DNA of 64,000 nt, taken from Pseudoxanthomonas winnipegensis (GTDB taxonomy: Bacteria; Pseudomonadota; Gammaproteobacteria; Xanthomonadales; Xanthomonadaceae). The stretch's first letter is position 1, and every line of letters begins with the position of its first letter. A model generated the notes under the pieces. The model saw nothing but the letters and a program-made list of their open reading frames with translations. It ran no database searches and was not told the DNA's origin. Below, piece by piece: positions 18,515-27,721 of the stretch. Position numbers and translations under genes: made by a program. The stretch covers positions 372,001-436,000 of the forward strand of contig NZ_SHMH01000003.1 in the NCBI RefSeq assembly GCF_004283755.1. Reading direction: 5' to 3'.

Positions 18515-19825
18515 ATGACCTCGCAATCCTGGATCGCTCAACCTGGCTCGGCGCTGCATGGCGCGCTGACCATCCCTGGTGACAAGTCGGTCTCGCACCG
18601 GGCGGTGATGTTCGCGGCGCTGGCCGATGGCACCTCGCGCGTGGAAGGCTTCCTGGAAGGCGAGGACACACGCGCCACGGCGGCGATCTTCGAACGCCTC
18701 GGCGTGCGCATCGAGACGCCGTCGCCGTCCACGCGCATCGTGCACGGCGTGGGCGTGGATGGACTGCAGGCGCCGACCGGCGAGCTGGACTGCGGCAATG
18801 CCGGCACCGGCATGCGCCTGCTCGCCGGCCTGCTGGCCGCGCAGCCCTTCGACAGCGTGCTCATCGGCGATGAATCGCTGTGCAGGCGGCCGATGCGTCG
18901 CGTCACCGCGCCGCTGGCGCAGATGGGCGCCAGGATCGAGACGCGCGAGGACGGCACGCCGCCGCTGCGCATCCACGGCGGCCAGGCGCTGCACGGGATC
19001 GACTACGCCTCGCCCGTGGCCAGCGCGCAGATCAAGTCCTGCCTGCTGCTGGCCGGCCTGTATGCCGACGGCGACACCACCGTGCGCGAGCCGCACCCCA
19101 CGCGCGACTACACCGAGCGCATGCTCTCGGCCTTCGGCGTGGACATCGACTTCTCGCCAGGCTACGCCCGCCTGCGCGGCGGCCAGCGTCTGCGTGCGAC
19201 CGATATCGCGGTGCCGGCGGACTTCTCCTCGGCGGCGTTCTTCCTGGTCGCGGCCAGCATCATCCCCGGTTCGGACGTGACGCTGAAGGCGGTGGGCCTC
19301 AATCCGCGCCGCACCGGCCTGCTCGAGGCGCTGCGCCTGATGGGCGCCGACATCGAGGTGCACGATGCGCGCGAACACGGCGGCGAGCCGGTCGCCGACC
19401 TGCGCGTGCGCTATGCCGCGCTGAAGGGCGCGCGCATTCCAGAAAGCGTGGTGCCGGACATGATCGACGAGTTCCCGGCGCTGTTCGTGGCCGCGGCCGC
19501 CGCGCAGGGCCAGACCATCGTCAGCGGCGCGGCCGAACTGCGCGTCAAGGAATCCGATCGTCTGGCGGCCATGGCCACCGGCCTGCGCACGCTGGGCGTG
19601 CGGGTGGACGAGACGCCCGACGGCGCGACCATCCACGCGGGACCCATCGGTGGCGGCACCATCGAGAGCCACGGCGACCATCGGATCGCCATGGCCTTCT
19701 GCATCGCCGGCCAGCTATCGTCCGGCGAGGTGCTGGTGCGCGACATCGCCAACGTGGCGACCTCGTTCCCCGGCTTCGACACCCTGGCGGTGGGCGCGGG
19801 ATTCGGGCTGACACCGGCGCGCTGA
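18515..19825 (+). CDS. aroA: 3-phosphoshikimate 1-carboxyvinyltransferase (EPSP synthase)
   Basis: AroA joins shikimate-3-phosphate and phosphoenolpyruvate in the aromatic pathway that supplies chorismate to PheA. The 436-aa protein shows PGDKSVSHRAVMFAALADG, LDCGNAGTGMRLL, the substrate-binding RPMRRV and RVKESDRLAAM. The first segments resemble the class II (CP4-like) enzymes more than the E. coli type. However, the position corresponding to E. coli Gly96 remains Gly, whereas CP4 has Ala there. I chose the ATG at 18515; an in-frame TTG at 18473 is open but less likely. Confidence 0.95.
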   Translation: MTSQSWIAQPGSALHGALTIPGDKSVSHRAVMFAALADGTSRVEGFLEGEDTRATAAIFERLGVRIETPSPSTRIVHGVGVDGLQAPTGELDCGNAGTGMRLLAGLLAAQPFDSVLIGDESLCRRPMRRVTAPLAQMGARIETREDGTPPLRIHGGQALHGIDYASPVASAQIKSCLLLAGLYADGDTTVREPHPTRDYTERMLSAFGVDIDFSPGYARLRGGQRLRATDIAVPADFSSAAFFLVAASIIPGSDVTLKAVGLNPRRTGLLEALRLMGADIEVHDAREHGGEPVADLRVRYAALKGARIPESVVPDMIDEFPALFVAAAAAQGQTIVSGAAELRVKESDRLAAMATGLRTLGVRVDETPDGATIHAGPIGGGTIESHGDHRIAMAFCIAGQLSSGEVLVRDIANVATSFPGFDTLAVGAGFGLTPAR

Positions 19826-19944
19826 ATCCAGCGGCCGGACGAGGCGTCGAAACTGTGACGTCGTCGTCCTTCGGAAGACCTCGGGCACATTGTCCGTGAC
19901 CGGCCAGGCCTGCATGCTGGCCCCCTTGAAACAGGGGGAATGCC

Positions 19945-20586
19945 ATGGATGCGTGCATGGGGCTGGGCTGCCAGACCTGGCCGCCGCAGGTCTGGGCGGC
20001 GTGGGTGCAGGCGCTGCTGTCGATCGCCGCGATCGTCGGCGTGCTGCTGGTGGTACGGCGCGAACAGCGCGCGCGGCAGCGCACCGAGCGCGATGCCGAA
20101 CGCCTCAAGGCGCGCAGCCTGGCCTTGTTGGCCGGCGCGGCCTGCGATGAGATCACCGCCGGCCTGACCGCCGCGCTCGGCCTGCGCGCGGTCGGCGCCG
20201 ATGCCGCCCTGCTAGGCGCCTCGGGTCGCCAGGCCGCGGCGGTGCCCGAAGCGCTGCGCCAGCTGATTCCCGAGTTGTATCGCCTGGGCGAGAGTGGGGC
20301 GCTGCTGCAGGATCTGGTGCTGACCCTGCAGGGCATCGCCTCGCTGCAACGGCGGTTCGACCAGCAGGTCGAACGCGATCCCTCGGGCGCGGCGGTGCTG
20401 TTGCCGTTCGTGGCCGAGCAGTTCGAACTGGCGCTGCTGCTCAGCGAAGAGGCCGGCCTGCGCCTGGCCAACCTGTTCGAGGTCAACCCGTTGCACGCGC
20501 GCGACTTCGATGCGCCGGGCGCGCTGTCCCCGTCGCGCCCGCGCATCGGCAACGACCACCGGGCGGATTTCCATCACCCGCGCTGA
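19945..20586 (+). CDS. Hypothetical membrane-anchored protein, 213 aa
   Basis: The protein has one hydrophobic segment at about residues 18-37 (WAAWVQALLSIAAIVGVLLV) followed by basic residues, predicting a short periplasmic N-terminus and a cytoplasmic helical body. The rest is Leu/Ala-rich with coiled-coil-like stretches. I recognise no domain. The start ATG has an AGGGGG-like ribosome site 6-10 nt upstream. It is convergent with phoD, 15 bp between stops. Confidence 0.6.
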   Translation: MDACMGLGCQTWPPQVWAAWVQALLSIAAIVGVLLVVRREQRARQRTERDAERLKARSLALLAGAACDEITAGLTAALGLRAVGADAALLGASGRQAAAVPEALRQLIPELYRLGESGALLQDLVLTLQGIASLQRRFDQQVERDPSGAAVLLPFVAEQFELALLLSEEAGLRLANLFEVNPLHARDFDAPGALSPSRPRIGNDHRADFHHPR

Positions 20587-20601
20587 GGCCACGCCGCCGG
20601 C

Positions 20602-22203
20602 TCAGGCCGGCTGCAGGCCGGGCTTGCCGTGTTCGATCGCCAGGCGCGCGAAGCGTTCCAGCTTCGCGCCCGGCACCATCACGCGGTCCACCGTCTTCAG
20701 ATCGCCCACGCAAGCGTCGCGCTCGACGGTGCACAGCACATAGCCGCGCTTGTCGGTGGTGACCTTCAGGTGCGGGTTGTGGGCCAGCGTGTCGCGTGCC
20801 TCCTGGTCCACGCCCAGGCCATCGGAGCCGGAGGTGATGGAGGTGGCCAGGAACTCGCTGGAGATCACGCCGGATTCGGCGTTGTCCTGCACCAGATCGC
20901 TGGCGTAATGGCGGTGCGCATCGCCGCAGACGGTGACCACGTTGCGGTGCCCGGCCTGGTCGATATGGCCCAGCAGCCGGCGGCGGCTGGACAGATAGCC
21001 GGACCACTGGTCGTCGGATTCCACCAGTTGGCCTTTCCTCTCGAGCGTGTAGTCGCCCAGCGCCACCTGGTGGGCGATCACCTGCCAGCGCGGTGCCGGG
21101 TCGGCCAGCCCTTCGAACAGCCAACGTTCCTGCGCCTGTCCCGTGATCGTGCGCTGCGGGGACTCGACCACGGCGCGGTCGGCCATGTCGGCCGGCTGCT
21201 TGCTGCGGTACTGCCGGGTGTCGAGGAAGTGCACGTCCAGCAGCCGGCCCCAGCGCGCGCGCCGGTATAGCTGCAGGTGCCCGTCGCGCGGAAAGGCGCT
21301 GCGGCGCAGCGGCATGTTCTCGTAATAGGCCTGGAAGCCCTGCGCACGCCGCAGCAGGAACAGCTCGCTCGGCGTGCCGTCCTGGTCGTCGACACTGGCC
21401 CAGTTGTTGTCGATCTCGTGATCGTCGAAGGTCACGAACCACGGCGCCGCCGCATGCGCGGCCTGCAGATCCTGATCGGTCTTGTACTGCGCATAGCGGC
21501 GGCGGTAATCGTCCAGCGTGTAGAGCTCGGGACCGACGTGGTTGCGCAGGTTGGTGAAGGGCCGGCCGTTGACCTTGCGGCTGGCGGTGGTGTTGGTCGC
21601 GCCTTCGTAGATGTAGTCGCCGTAGTGGAAGACGAAGTCCAGCGGCTCGTCGGCGATGTGGCGCCAGGCGGTGTAGTGGCCTTCCTCGTACTGCTGGCAG
21701 CCGGCCACGGCGAAGCGCACGCGCGCAAGATCCGCATCGGCCGCCGGCAGCGTGGCGGTGCGGCCGATCGCGCTGGTATAGCCGGCGATGTTGAAGCGGT
21801 ACCAGTAGGGCCGCGCCGGGGCGAGGCCTTCCAGCTCGACGTGCACCGCGTGCCCCAGTTCGGGATGGGCCAGCGTCGTTCCGCTGCGCAGGATCCTGCG
21901 GAAGCCCTCGTCCTCGGCCAGCTCCCAGCCCACCACCATCGGCCGGGTCGGCATGCCGCCGCCGTACTCCAGTGGCGCGGTCGCCAGGCGCGTCCACAGC
22001 ACCATGCCATCGGGGGCCGGGTCGCCCGAGGCCACGCCCACGGTGAAGGGCGTGGTGTCGAACTTCGGCGACTTGAGCAGGTTGCGCAGGCTCAGGCCGG
22101 CGGCGTCCTGCTCGGCGGCCAGCACCGAGGCGGTGCCCATCCAGGCGCCGAGCGCCGACAGGCCGGAGAGCTGAAGAAAGCGGCGACGATCGATGCCCGG
22201 CAT
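20602..22203 (-). CDS. phoD: Alkaline phosphatase D family protein
   Basis: PhoD enzymes are exported Ca/Fe-dependent phosphodiesterase/phosphatases that release phosphate from organic phosphates. The 533-aa protein has a twin-arginine signal (DRRRFLQLSGLSALGAW), the N-terminal SGDPAPDGMVLWTR domain (about 55-150), and the metallophosphatase motifs FAVAGCQQYEEGHY, FVFHYGDYIYEG, FDDHEIDNNW and VTVCGDAHRHYASDL. It starts 7 bp after the stop of the TonB-dependent receptor gene, so the two form one operon. Induction by phosphate limitation is known for the family but not shown by this sequence. Confidence 0.93.
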   Translation of the reverse strand: MPGIDRRRFLQLSGLSALGAWMGTASVLAAEQDAAGLSLRNLLKSPKFDTTPFTVGVASGDPAPDGMVLWTRLATAPLEYGGGMPTRPMVVGWELAEDEGFRRILRSGTTLAHPELGHAVHVELEGLAPARPYWYRFNIAGYTSAIGRTATLPAADADLARVRFAVAGCQQYEEGHYTAWRHIADEPLDFVFHYGDYIYEGATNTTASRKVNGRPFTNLRNHVGPELYTLDDYRRRYAQYKTDQDLQAAHAAAPWFVTFDDHEIDNNWASVDDQDGTPSELFLLRRAQGFQAYYENMPLRRSAFPRDGHLQLYRRARWGRLLDVHFLDTRQYRSKQPADMADRAVVESPQRTITGQAQERWLFEGLADPAPRWQVIAHQVALGDYTLERKGQLVESDDQWSGYLSSRRRLLGHIDQAGHRNVVTVCGDAHRHYASDLVQDNAESGVISSEFLATSITSGSDGLGVDQEARDTLAHNPHLKVTTDKRGYVLCTVERDACVGDLKTVDRVMVPGAKLERFARLAIEHGKPGLQPA

Positions 22204-22210
22204 GTTGGCC

Positions 22211-24991
22211 TCACTGATAGATGATGTGGAAGTAGAAGAAGCGCCCGTAGTCGTCGATCTCGGTGCGGTACCTGCCGCCCGGGCCCATGCTGTAGGTGGG
22301 CTGGGTATTGAAGAGGTTCTTGGCCTCGTACTTGAACGAGACGTGCTTGGAGACCCGGTGGCTGAAGCCCAGGTTGAAGGTCATGTACGGGTCGTAATAC
22401 GAATCGAGCCAGGCCGTATCGCCGAAGTCCACCAGCATCTTGGAGCGGTAGTTGCCCGACACGCGCAGCTGCGCGTTGTGCCAGGGCATGCGCCAGATCG
22501 CCGAGCCGTTGAGCGACCAGTCCGGCTGGTAGAGCAGGCGGTCCAGCGCACGCGGCTGGCCATCGCTGGTGACGTATTCGGTCTTGCCGAACAGCCTCGT
22601 CGCGTTGAAGTACAGGTCGAAGCGCTGATCGCCCCAGCGCAGTGAGCGGTTGGCCAGCGCCAGTTCGGCGCCGTGCAGCGTCGACTCGTCGGTGTTCATC
22701 GGCTGGGTCACCTTGTAGGTGACATCGTCGAGGACCTGGTAGGTGGTCAGGGTGTAGATGTCGTCCTTGATGGTCTTGTCGAACAGCGCCAGCGAGACGA
22801 TGCCGTTGTTGCCGTTGAAGTACAGGTCCCAGGCCAGGTCCAGATTGGTCGACTTGCGCGGATGCAGTTGGGGATTGCCGCGCCTGATCGTGCAGTAGCC
22901 GCCGCCGTCCTCGTCCTCGGCGCAGCTGGTGCTGCTGGCCTGGGCGACGTTGCCCGGCGTGGGCCGGCCCAGGGTCTGGCTGACCGAGAAGCGCAGGCGC
23001 TGGCGCTCGCCGAGCTTGAACAGCGCGTTCAACGACGGCAGCAGGTTGCTGTAGCCGCCCTTGGATTTCCTGAAATCGGCCGTGTACGTGGTGCCGCCGT
23101 CATCGCTGTACGGGCTGAAGGCATCGAACCGGGTGTGGTCGTAGCGCAGGCCGCCGAGCAGCAGCGCCCGGTCCCAGGCGTACTGGGCCGAGACGTAGGC
23201 ATCGGCGACGTCCTCGACATACTTGTAGTCGCTGCTGAAGTCGGCGTTGGGATAGGCCTTGTCGTTGTTGGCCAGCCTGGGCACCAGGCCGTCGGTGAGC
23301 TTGGCGTTGTCGATCAACGGAAAGCCCGGCACCGTGCCCACCAGCGTCGCGCCGGGATAGAGGTAGGCGTTGAGCGTGTCCTTGGTGGTGTAGTAGGTGA
23401 AGTCCACGTCCTGCCAGATGTTCAGGTGCCGATACTCGGCGCCGCTGGCCAGGCCGAAGCCGCGCGCCTCATCGCCGGTGTTGTGGGTGAAGTCCAGCCG
23501 CACGTGTTCGATGCGCTCCTGCGCGTCGCGCGGCGAGACGTAGGCCTGGGCCGGGTTGAGCTTGTAGGCCGAGCCGAGCAGCAGCCGCGGGTCGGACACG
23601 GCGATCGCGTTGGGGAAGCCGTGGTCGTCGTTGGCATAGTCCACGAACAGCCCGGTCGGATAGGCGCGCACGCCCCAGTACACCTGGGTGTTGTCGAAGG
23701 TCTCCTGCGTGTGTCCGGCGCGCAGGCTCAGGCGCGAGGCCTCGTCGATGTCCCAGTCGAAGCTGGCGATCGCGCCGAAGTTGGCGCGGTCCCAGCGATC
23801 GTGCCGGTTCTTGATGTAGATGCTGTTGATCTGCGTGCTGCCGCCGTCGGCGGTCTGGTCCTGGATGTCGAACTTGGCGTTCGAGTACAGGTCGGTCTTG
23901 TTCATGGTGGAGTTTTCGTAGAACCGGTACCCGTACATCAGCAGCGAGGCGAGGTAGGGCGCATCGACCGGTCGCCACTCCAGCTTGAGCGAGCCGCCGA
24001 AGTTGGTGATGTAGTTGGTGTAGGTGCCGGTACTGAAGTTGCCGGGCGCGCGCAGGCCGTTCCAACCCGGCAGCGTGTCCGGCCCGGTGCTGCCGTCGGT
24101 CAGGTAATTGCCGGCCGCATCGAAGAAGTAGTTGCTCTCAACCCAGCGCTTGACGCTGTTGCGCGAGCGCTGCTGGTAGCGGCCGACCGCCACGATGCCG
24201 AACTGATCGTCCGCGCCGAAGGTGTCGGAGAACACCAGCTTGGCGCTCTTGCCGTAGTGCCCGAGCGTCTTGTGGTTGCCGCCGGCGCTGCGCTGGACAT
24301 CGGTCGAGGCGGTGGAATAGATGCCGGCCGCATCGGCGAAGACATAGCGCCCGGCGCGGTCGAACGCGCTGCGGCTGACGATGTCGATGATGCCGCCGAT
24401 CGCATCGGGCGCCTGCTGCGCGCCGAAGGTCTTGTAGATGTCCGTGCGCGTGCCGATGTCGCTGGGGATCAGCTGCAGATTGTTCATGCGCTCGCCCGAG
24501 CCGCTGTTGCCGACGCTGGCGATGGCGATGCCGTCCAGGCTGGTGAAGTTGAGATTGGGCTGGATGCCGCGGATGGTGACGAAGCGCGGCTCGCCGGCGT
24601 CCTCCACCGCGCTGATGCCGGGCGCGGCCATCAGGCTCTCGGCCAGGGTCTCGTCGCCATAGCTGTCCATCTCGTCGTAGATCACCGAATCCTTGACCAC
24701 CGCCGCGCGCTTCTTCTGCTCGATGACCTCGTGCGCGGCGATGGCCTTGACCGTCTCCAGTGTGTTGGGACCCTTTTCGGCTCCGGCGGCGACAGCGTCG
24801 GCATCGGTGGGGCTGCTGCCGACCGCTGTCGTGGCGGTGTCGTCGGGCCTGCGAGTGGTGTCGGTGGGAGGTGCGGGCGAGCGATCCACCGCCAGCGCGG
24901 CCGACGAAGCGCCCAGAGCGGTGCAGACCAGAGAGGCGCCCAGGGCGCGACGGCGTCGCGCCTTCGGGCAGGCAGGAGCGGCATCAGGCAT
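22211..24991 (-). CDS. TonB-dependent receptor
   Basis: This 926-aa outer-membrane receptor has a signal peptide (Arg-rich start, then LGASLVCTALGASSAALA), an N-terminal plug domain at about 90-230 (ETLAESLMAAPGISAVED, FVTIRGIQPNLNFTSLDG, IGGIIDIVSR) and a beta-barrel ending in the aromatic C-terminus FFYFHIIYQ. A low-complexity Thr/Asp/Ala stretch follows the signal. Coupling to phoD downstream suggests uptake of phosphorylated compounds or their products; the ligand cannot be read from the sequence. No adjacent TonB/ExbBD or FecIR-type regulator is seen. Confidence 0.93.
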   Translation of the reverse strand: MPDAAPACPKARRRRALGASLVCTALGASSAALAVDRSPAPPTDTTRRPDDTATTAVGSSPTDADAVAAGAEKGPNTLETVKAIAAHEVIEQKKRAAVVKDSVIYDEMDSYGDETLAESLMAAPGISAVEDAGEPRFVTIRGIQPNLNFTSLDGIAIASVGNSGSGERMNNLQLIPSDIGTRTDIYKTFGAQQAPDAIGGIIDIVSRSAFDRAGRYVFADAAGIYSTASTDVQRSAGGNHKTLGHYGKSAKLVFSDTFGADDQFGIVAVGRYQQRSRNSVKRWVESNYFFDAAGNYLTDGSTGPDTLPGWNGLRAPGNFSTGTYTNYITNFGGSLKLEWRPVDAPYLASLLMYGYRFYENSTMNKTDLYSNAKFDIQDQTADGGSTQINSIYIKNRHDRWDRANFGAIASFDWDIDEASRLSLRAGHTQETFDNTQVYWGVRAYPTGLFVDYANDDHGFPNAIAVSDPRLLLGSAYKLNPAQAYVSPRDAQERIEHVRLDFTHNTGDEARGFGLASGAEYRHLNIWQDVDFTYYTTKDTLNAYLYPGATLVGTVPGFPLIDNAKLTDGLVPRLANNDKAYPNADFSSDYKYVEDVADAYVSAQYAWDRALLLGGLRYDHTRFDAFSPYSDDGGTTYTADFRKSKGGYSNLLPSLNALFKLGERQRLRFSVSQTLGRPTPGNVAQASSTSCAEDEDGGGYCTIRRGNPQLHPRKSTNLDLAWDLYFNGNNGIVSLALFDKTIKDDIYTLTTYQVLDDVTYKVTQPMNTDESTLHGAELALANRSLRWGDQRFDLYFNATRLFGKTEYVTSDGQPRALDRLLYQPDWSLNGSAIWRMPWHNAQLRVSGNYRSKMLVDFGDTAWLDSYYDPYMTFNLGFSHRVSKHVSFKYEAKNLFNTQPTYSMGPGGRYRTEIDDYGRFFYFHIIYQ

Positions 24992-25371
24992 CGAAAGCGG
25001 TCCAGGTGTGCAAAGCCCGACAGCGTGCGTAACGCCTATTGCGCCTTCGTGACCGTGAGCACGCGCAGTCCGTCAGCGGCGACATGCGTCACAGTCGGGC
25101 TGCCGCGCTCGATCCGTCGATCCGCAACCCGGCGCGTCGCATCGCCGCATGCGGACCATCAGGTCGGATGTGCTGCGCGGCAGTCGGCGGAACATCGCCG
25201 TGCAGCAGGCAATGCGTTAGCGAAACCACACAAGCTGGATATCCAGGCGTGGAGATGAAATGCGCGGGCGACGCACCATACGGACGTATGCGCGCAAAGC
25301 GTTAGCCTCCGATGAGCCGTGCCGCTGGCGGATCACGCGCGATATACAAGTGTCCACCTAGTTTCAGATTT
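24992..25371. other. Intergenic region between TonB receptor and the ACAD-like operon
   Basis: This 380-bp divergent spacer should contain promoters for both flanking units. I see no convincing gene, RNA or repeat. The part near 25325-25371 is relatively AT-rich (GATATACAAGTGTCCACC, GTTTCAGATTTATG), consistent with promoter or leader sequence for the rightward operon. Confidence 0.5.
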
Positions 25372-26376
25372 ATGTCAGGTGCCAACACTTCCCACGCGAC
25401 GGCGTTGCATGTCGCGTCCTTTGACACTTCCGGATCGGACTGGCTCGCCTCGCGCGTGCGGCGCCAGATCCGCGAGACGCCCGACCTGCCCAGGCCGGGT
25501 GGCGGCGAAACGCTGGAGCGTTGGCGTGCGCTTGCCCGGTTCGGCGCCGAGAGCCTGCCGCTGGTCAAGGTGATGGAGGCGCACTACGACGCGCTGGCGA
25601 TCCTCGCCGAGGCCGGCGAACCGCGCCCGCCTGCGGACACCCTCTGGGCGGTCTGGGCCGCCGGCGGCCCGACCGAAACCGTCCGCTATGACGCGCACGC
25701 AGGCCGCGTCAGCGGGATCAAGCCCTGGTGCAGCGGCCCGCAGGGCTTGATCAGCCACGCGCTGGTGACCGTCGCCCACGACGATCGCCGCCCATTGGCT
25801 GCCATCACCTTGGCGCCGGGCACGTTCCGCCTCGATGCCAGTCAGTGGTCGGGCCCGGGCATGGTCGGCGTTCCCACCGGTGAGGGACACTTCTCCGCAG
25901 CTGCCGCCCGCCTGGTAAGCACGCCGGAGTTCTATCTGGAACGACCCGGCTTCTGGCACGGCGGTGCGGGCATCGCGGCGTGCTGGTTCGGCGCGGCGAC
26001 CGCGATCGCAGAGCGCGTGCGCCGCTCGCCTGGCGTGTCGAAGAACCCGTTCTGCGCCGCTCACCTCGGCGCGATCGATGCGCAGCTGACCGCCGCGCAG
26101 CTGATGCTCCGCCAGCTCGCGCGCGACATCGACCGCCAGCCACAGGACAGCCACCGGTATGCGGTCACCGGGGTGCGCTGCTTCGTGGACCGGGTCTGCC
26201 GCGATGTCATGGAGCGCGCGGCGTTGGCGCTGGGACCGGCCTCGCTGTGCACCGATGCCGAGCATGCCCAGCGCTGCGCGGATCTGCAGGCCTTCATCCG
26301 CCAATGTCACGGACAGCGCGACGAGCAGTGGCTCGGGGAGGCGTTGCACCAGGCGGAGGGCGCATGGACGCTCTGA
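25372..26376 (+). CDS. Acyl-CoA-dehydrogenase-like protein
   Basis: The 334-aa protein resembles acyl-CoA dehydrogenases in outline but is shorter than the usual ~380 aa. It has an N-terminal helical part, a middle segment resembling the flavin-contacting beta domain (GIKPWCSGPQGLISHALVTV, PLAAITLAPGTFRLDASQW) and a C-terminal helical bundle (about 195-330). Start choice is between ATG 25372 and ATG 25312. It is the first gene of a four-gene unit whose members overlap by 13, 4 and 4 nt. It may oxidise an acyl or amino-acyl intermediate made by the unit. Substrate unknown, family call moderate. Confidence 0.65.
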   Translation: MSGANTSHATALHVASFDTSGSDWLASRVRRQIRETPDLPRPGGGETLERWRALARFGAESLPLVKVMEAHYDALAILAEAGEPRPPADTLWAVWAAGGPTETVRYDAHAGRVSGIKPWCSGPQGLISHALVTVAHDDRRPLAAITLAPGTFRLDASQWSGPGMVGVPTGEGHFSAAAARLVSTPEFYLERPGFWHGGAGIAACWFGAATAIAERVRRSPGVSKNPFCAAHLGAIDAQLTAAQLMLRQLARDIDRQPQDSHRYAVTGVRCFVDRVCRDVMERAALALGPASLCTDAEHAQRCADLQAFIRQCHGQRDEQWLGEALHQAEGAWTL

Positions 26377-27122
26377 GCACGGTGCAGATCGCGGGGCAGG
26401 GGCTGAGCGAACGCCAGTGGGCGAGCTCACCCGCGCTGGCAGCGCTCGCATCCATCGCGCCTGAAGAACTCTTTCAGGGCGCCGAGCGTCTTGTCGTGGT
26501 CGCACCGCATCCGGACGACGAGGTGCTGGGCTGCGGCGGCGCCATGGCCCTGGCCCGCAGTAGCGACATGCCGGTCCTGGTGGTCTCGGTGACCGATGGC
26601 GAGGCGGCCTATCCGAGCGAGCCGGCGTGGTGCCCCGAGCGCCTGTCGCAGGTACGTCAGCGCGAGCTGGTCGAGGCCCTGGGCAGGCTGGATGTCGTGC
26701 CGGCCAGCATCGTCCGGATGAACGTCGGCGACGGCAGGATCGGCGCCAGCGTGTCGCAGGTCGCCGACCGGCTCGCCGATCTGCTTTCACCCAACGACCT
26801 GGTGCTGGTCACCTACGCGCACGACGGCCACCCGGACCACGAGGCCTGCGCGCAGGCCGCGATCCAGGCGTGCGCTGCGCGAAGCGCGCGACTCGTGCAG
26901 TACCCGGTCTGGGCCTGGCACTGGGACGGCCCGGCGCCCAGCGTCTTCCTGCGTCATGCCGTGCGGATGCCGCTTCCCGCCCGCATCCTGCAGGCCAAGT
27001 GCCACGCCATCGAAGCCTTCGCATCGCAGATCGGCGCGGTCAGCCCGCCGGTCGCGGATCCCATCCTGCCGGACTGGGCCTTGGCCCGGTTCCAGCGCCC
27101 CTTCGAGGTCTTCATCCCATGA
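26364..27122 (+). CDS. PIG-L family deacetylase (LmbE-like)
   Basis: PIG-L/LmbE proteins are zinc hydrolases that remove N-acetyl groups from sugars or sugar conjugates. The 252-aa protein has the metal motif VVAPHPDDEVLGCGG (about 44-58) and the second His motif AHDGHPDHEA (about 152-161). It overlaps the upstream gene by 13 nt and the methyltransferase gene by ATGA. In other genomes, as I recall, this deacetylase and a methyltransferase like the next gene product occur as one fused protein, which would agree with the tight coupling here. Confidence 0.88.
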   Translation: MDALSTVQIAGQGLSERQWASSPALAALASIAPEELFQGAERLVVVAPHPDDEVLGCGGAMALARSSDMPVLVVSVTDGEAAYPSEPAWCPERLSQVRQRELVEALGRLDVVPASIVRMNVGDGRIGASVSQVADRLADLLSPNDLVLVTYAHDGHPDHEACAQAAIQACAARSARLVQYPVWAWHWDGPAPSVFLRHAVRMPLPARILQAKCHAIEAFASQIGAVSPPVADPILPDWALARFQRPFEVFIP

Positions 27123-27721
27123 GTGCCCAGGCACGCGCGCACTATTTCGACACCCTCTATCAGCATCTGGATCCATTCGGTTACCGGACCCGCTGGTACG
27201 AGGCCCGCAAGCGCGAGATCCTGATGGCGACGCTGCCGCGGGCCCGCTTCGCGCGTGGCTGGGAGCTGGGCTGCTCCAACGGCGAGACGACCCACTGCCT
27301 GGCGCAGCGTTGCGAACAGCTGCTGGCCACCGACATGGCGGCCGAGGCGGTCGAGCAGGCCAGGCAGCGCGTCGCCGACTGCGCCAACGTGGAGGTCATC
27401 CAGGCCTGCCATCCGCGCGATTGTCCGCGCGGCAGCTTCGATCTCATCGTCGTGAGCGAGGTCGGCTACTACCTGCAGCCGGAAGAGCTGAAGGATCTGG
27501 TCGAACAGACCCAGGACGCGCTCACCCCCGATGGCCTGCTGGTGGCCTGTCACTGGCGGCACCCGTTCGAGGAAGCCTGCCAGGACGGGACCGAGGTGCA
27601 TCGCTGCATCGGCCAGCTGCTGTCCCTGCCGCTGGCCTATCGCTACGAGGACAGCGACTTCCTGCTCGAAGCCTGGGCGGGCCGGCCGCTTTCAGTGGCT
27701 CAGCAGGAAGGATTACGGTGA
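27119..27721 (+). CDS. Class I SAM-dependent methyltransferase (NodS-like)
   Basis: The 200-aa protein has the SAM-binding motif WELGCSNGETTHCLA (about 43-57), an acidic motif-II residue in LLATDMAAEAVEQA and the post-motif FDLIVVSEVGYYL. This arrangement resembles NodS, which N-methylates a deacetylated chitooligosaccharide. Following directly after a deacetylase gene, it could methylate the amine that the deacetylase exposes; that is inference from order. ATGA overlap upstream, GTGA overlap downstream. Confidence 0.85.
   Translation: MSAQARAHYFDTLYQHLDPFGYRTRWYEARKREILMATLPRARFARGWELGCSNGETTHCLAQRCEQLLATDMAAEAVEQARQRVADCANVEVIQACHPRDCPRGSFDLIVVSEVGYYLQPEELKDLVEQTQDALTPDGLLVACHWRHPFEEACQDGTEVHRCIGQLLSLPLAYRYEDSDFLLEAWAGRPLSVAQQEGLR

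Noticed and set aside
25040..25110. Possible Pho box upstream of the TonB receptor and phoD
   Set aside because: Only weak CTGTGAC-like matches without correct 11-bp spacing; not strong enough to list as a site.
22673..25258. 861-aa open frame opposite the TonB-dependent receptor
   Set aside because: Antisense shadow of a well-supported receptor gene; long antisense frames are expected at this GC content.
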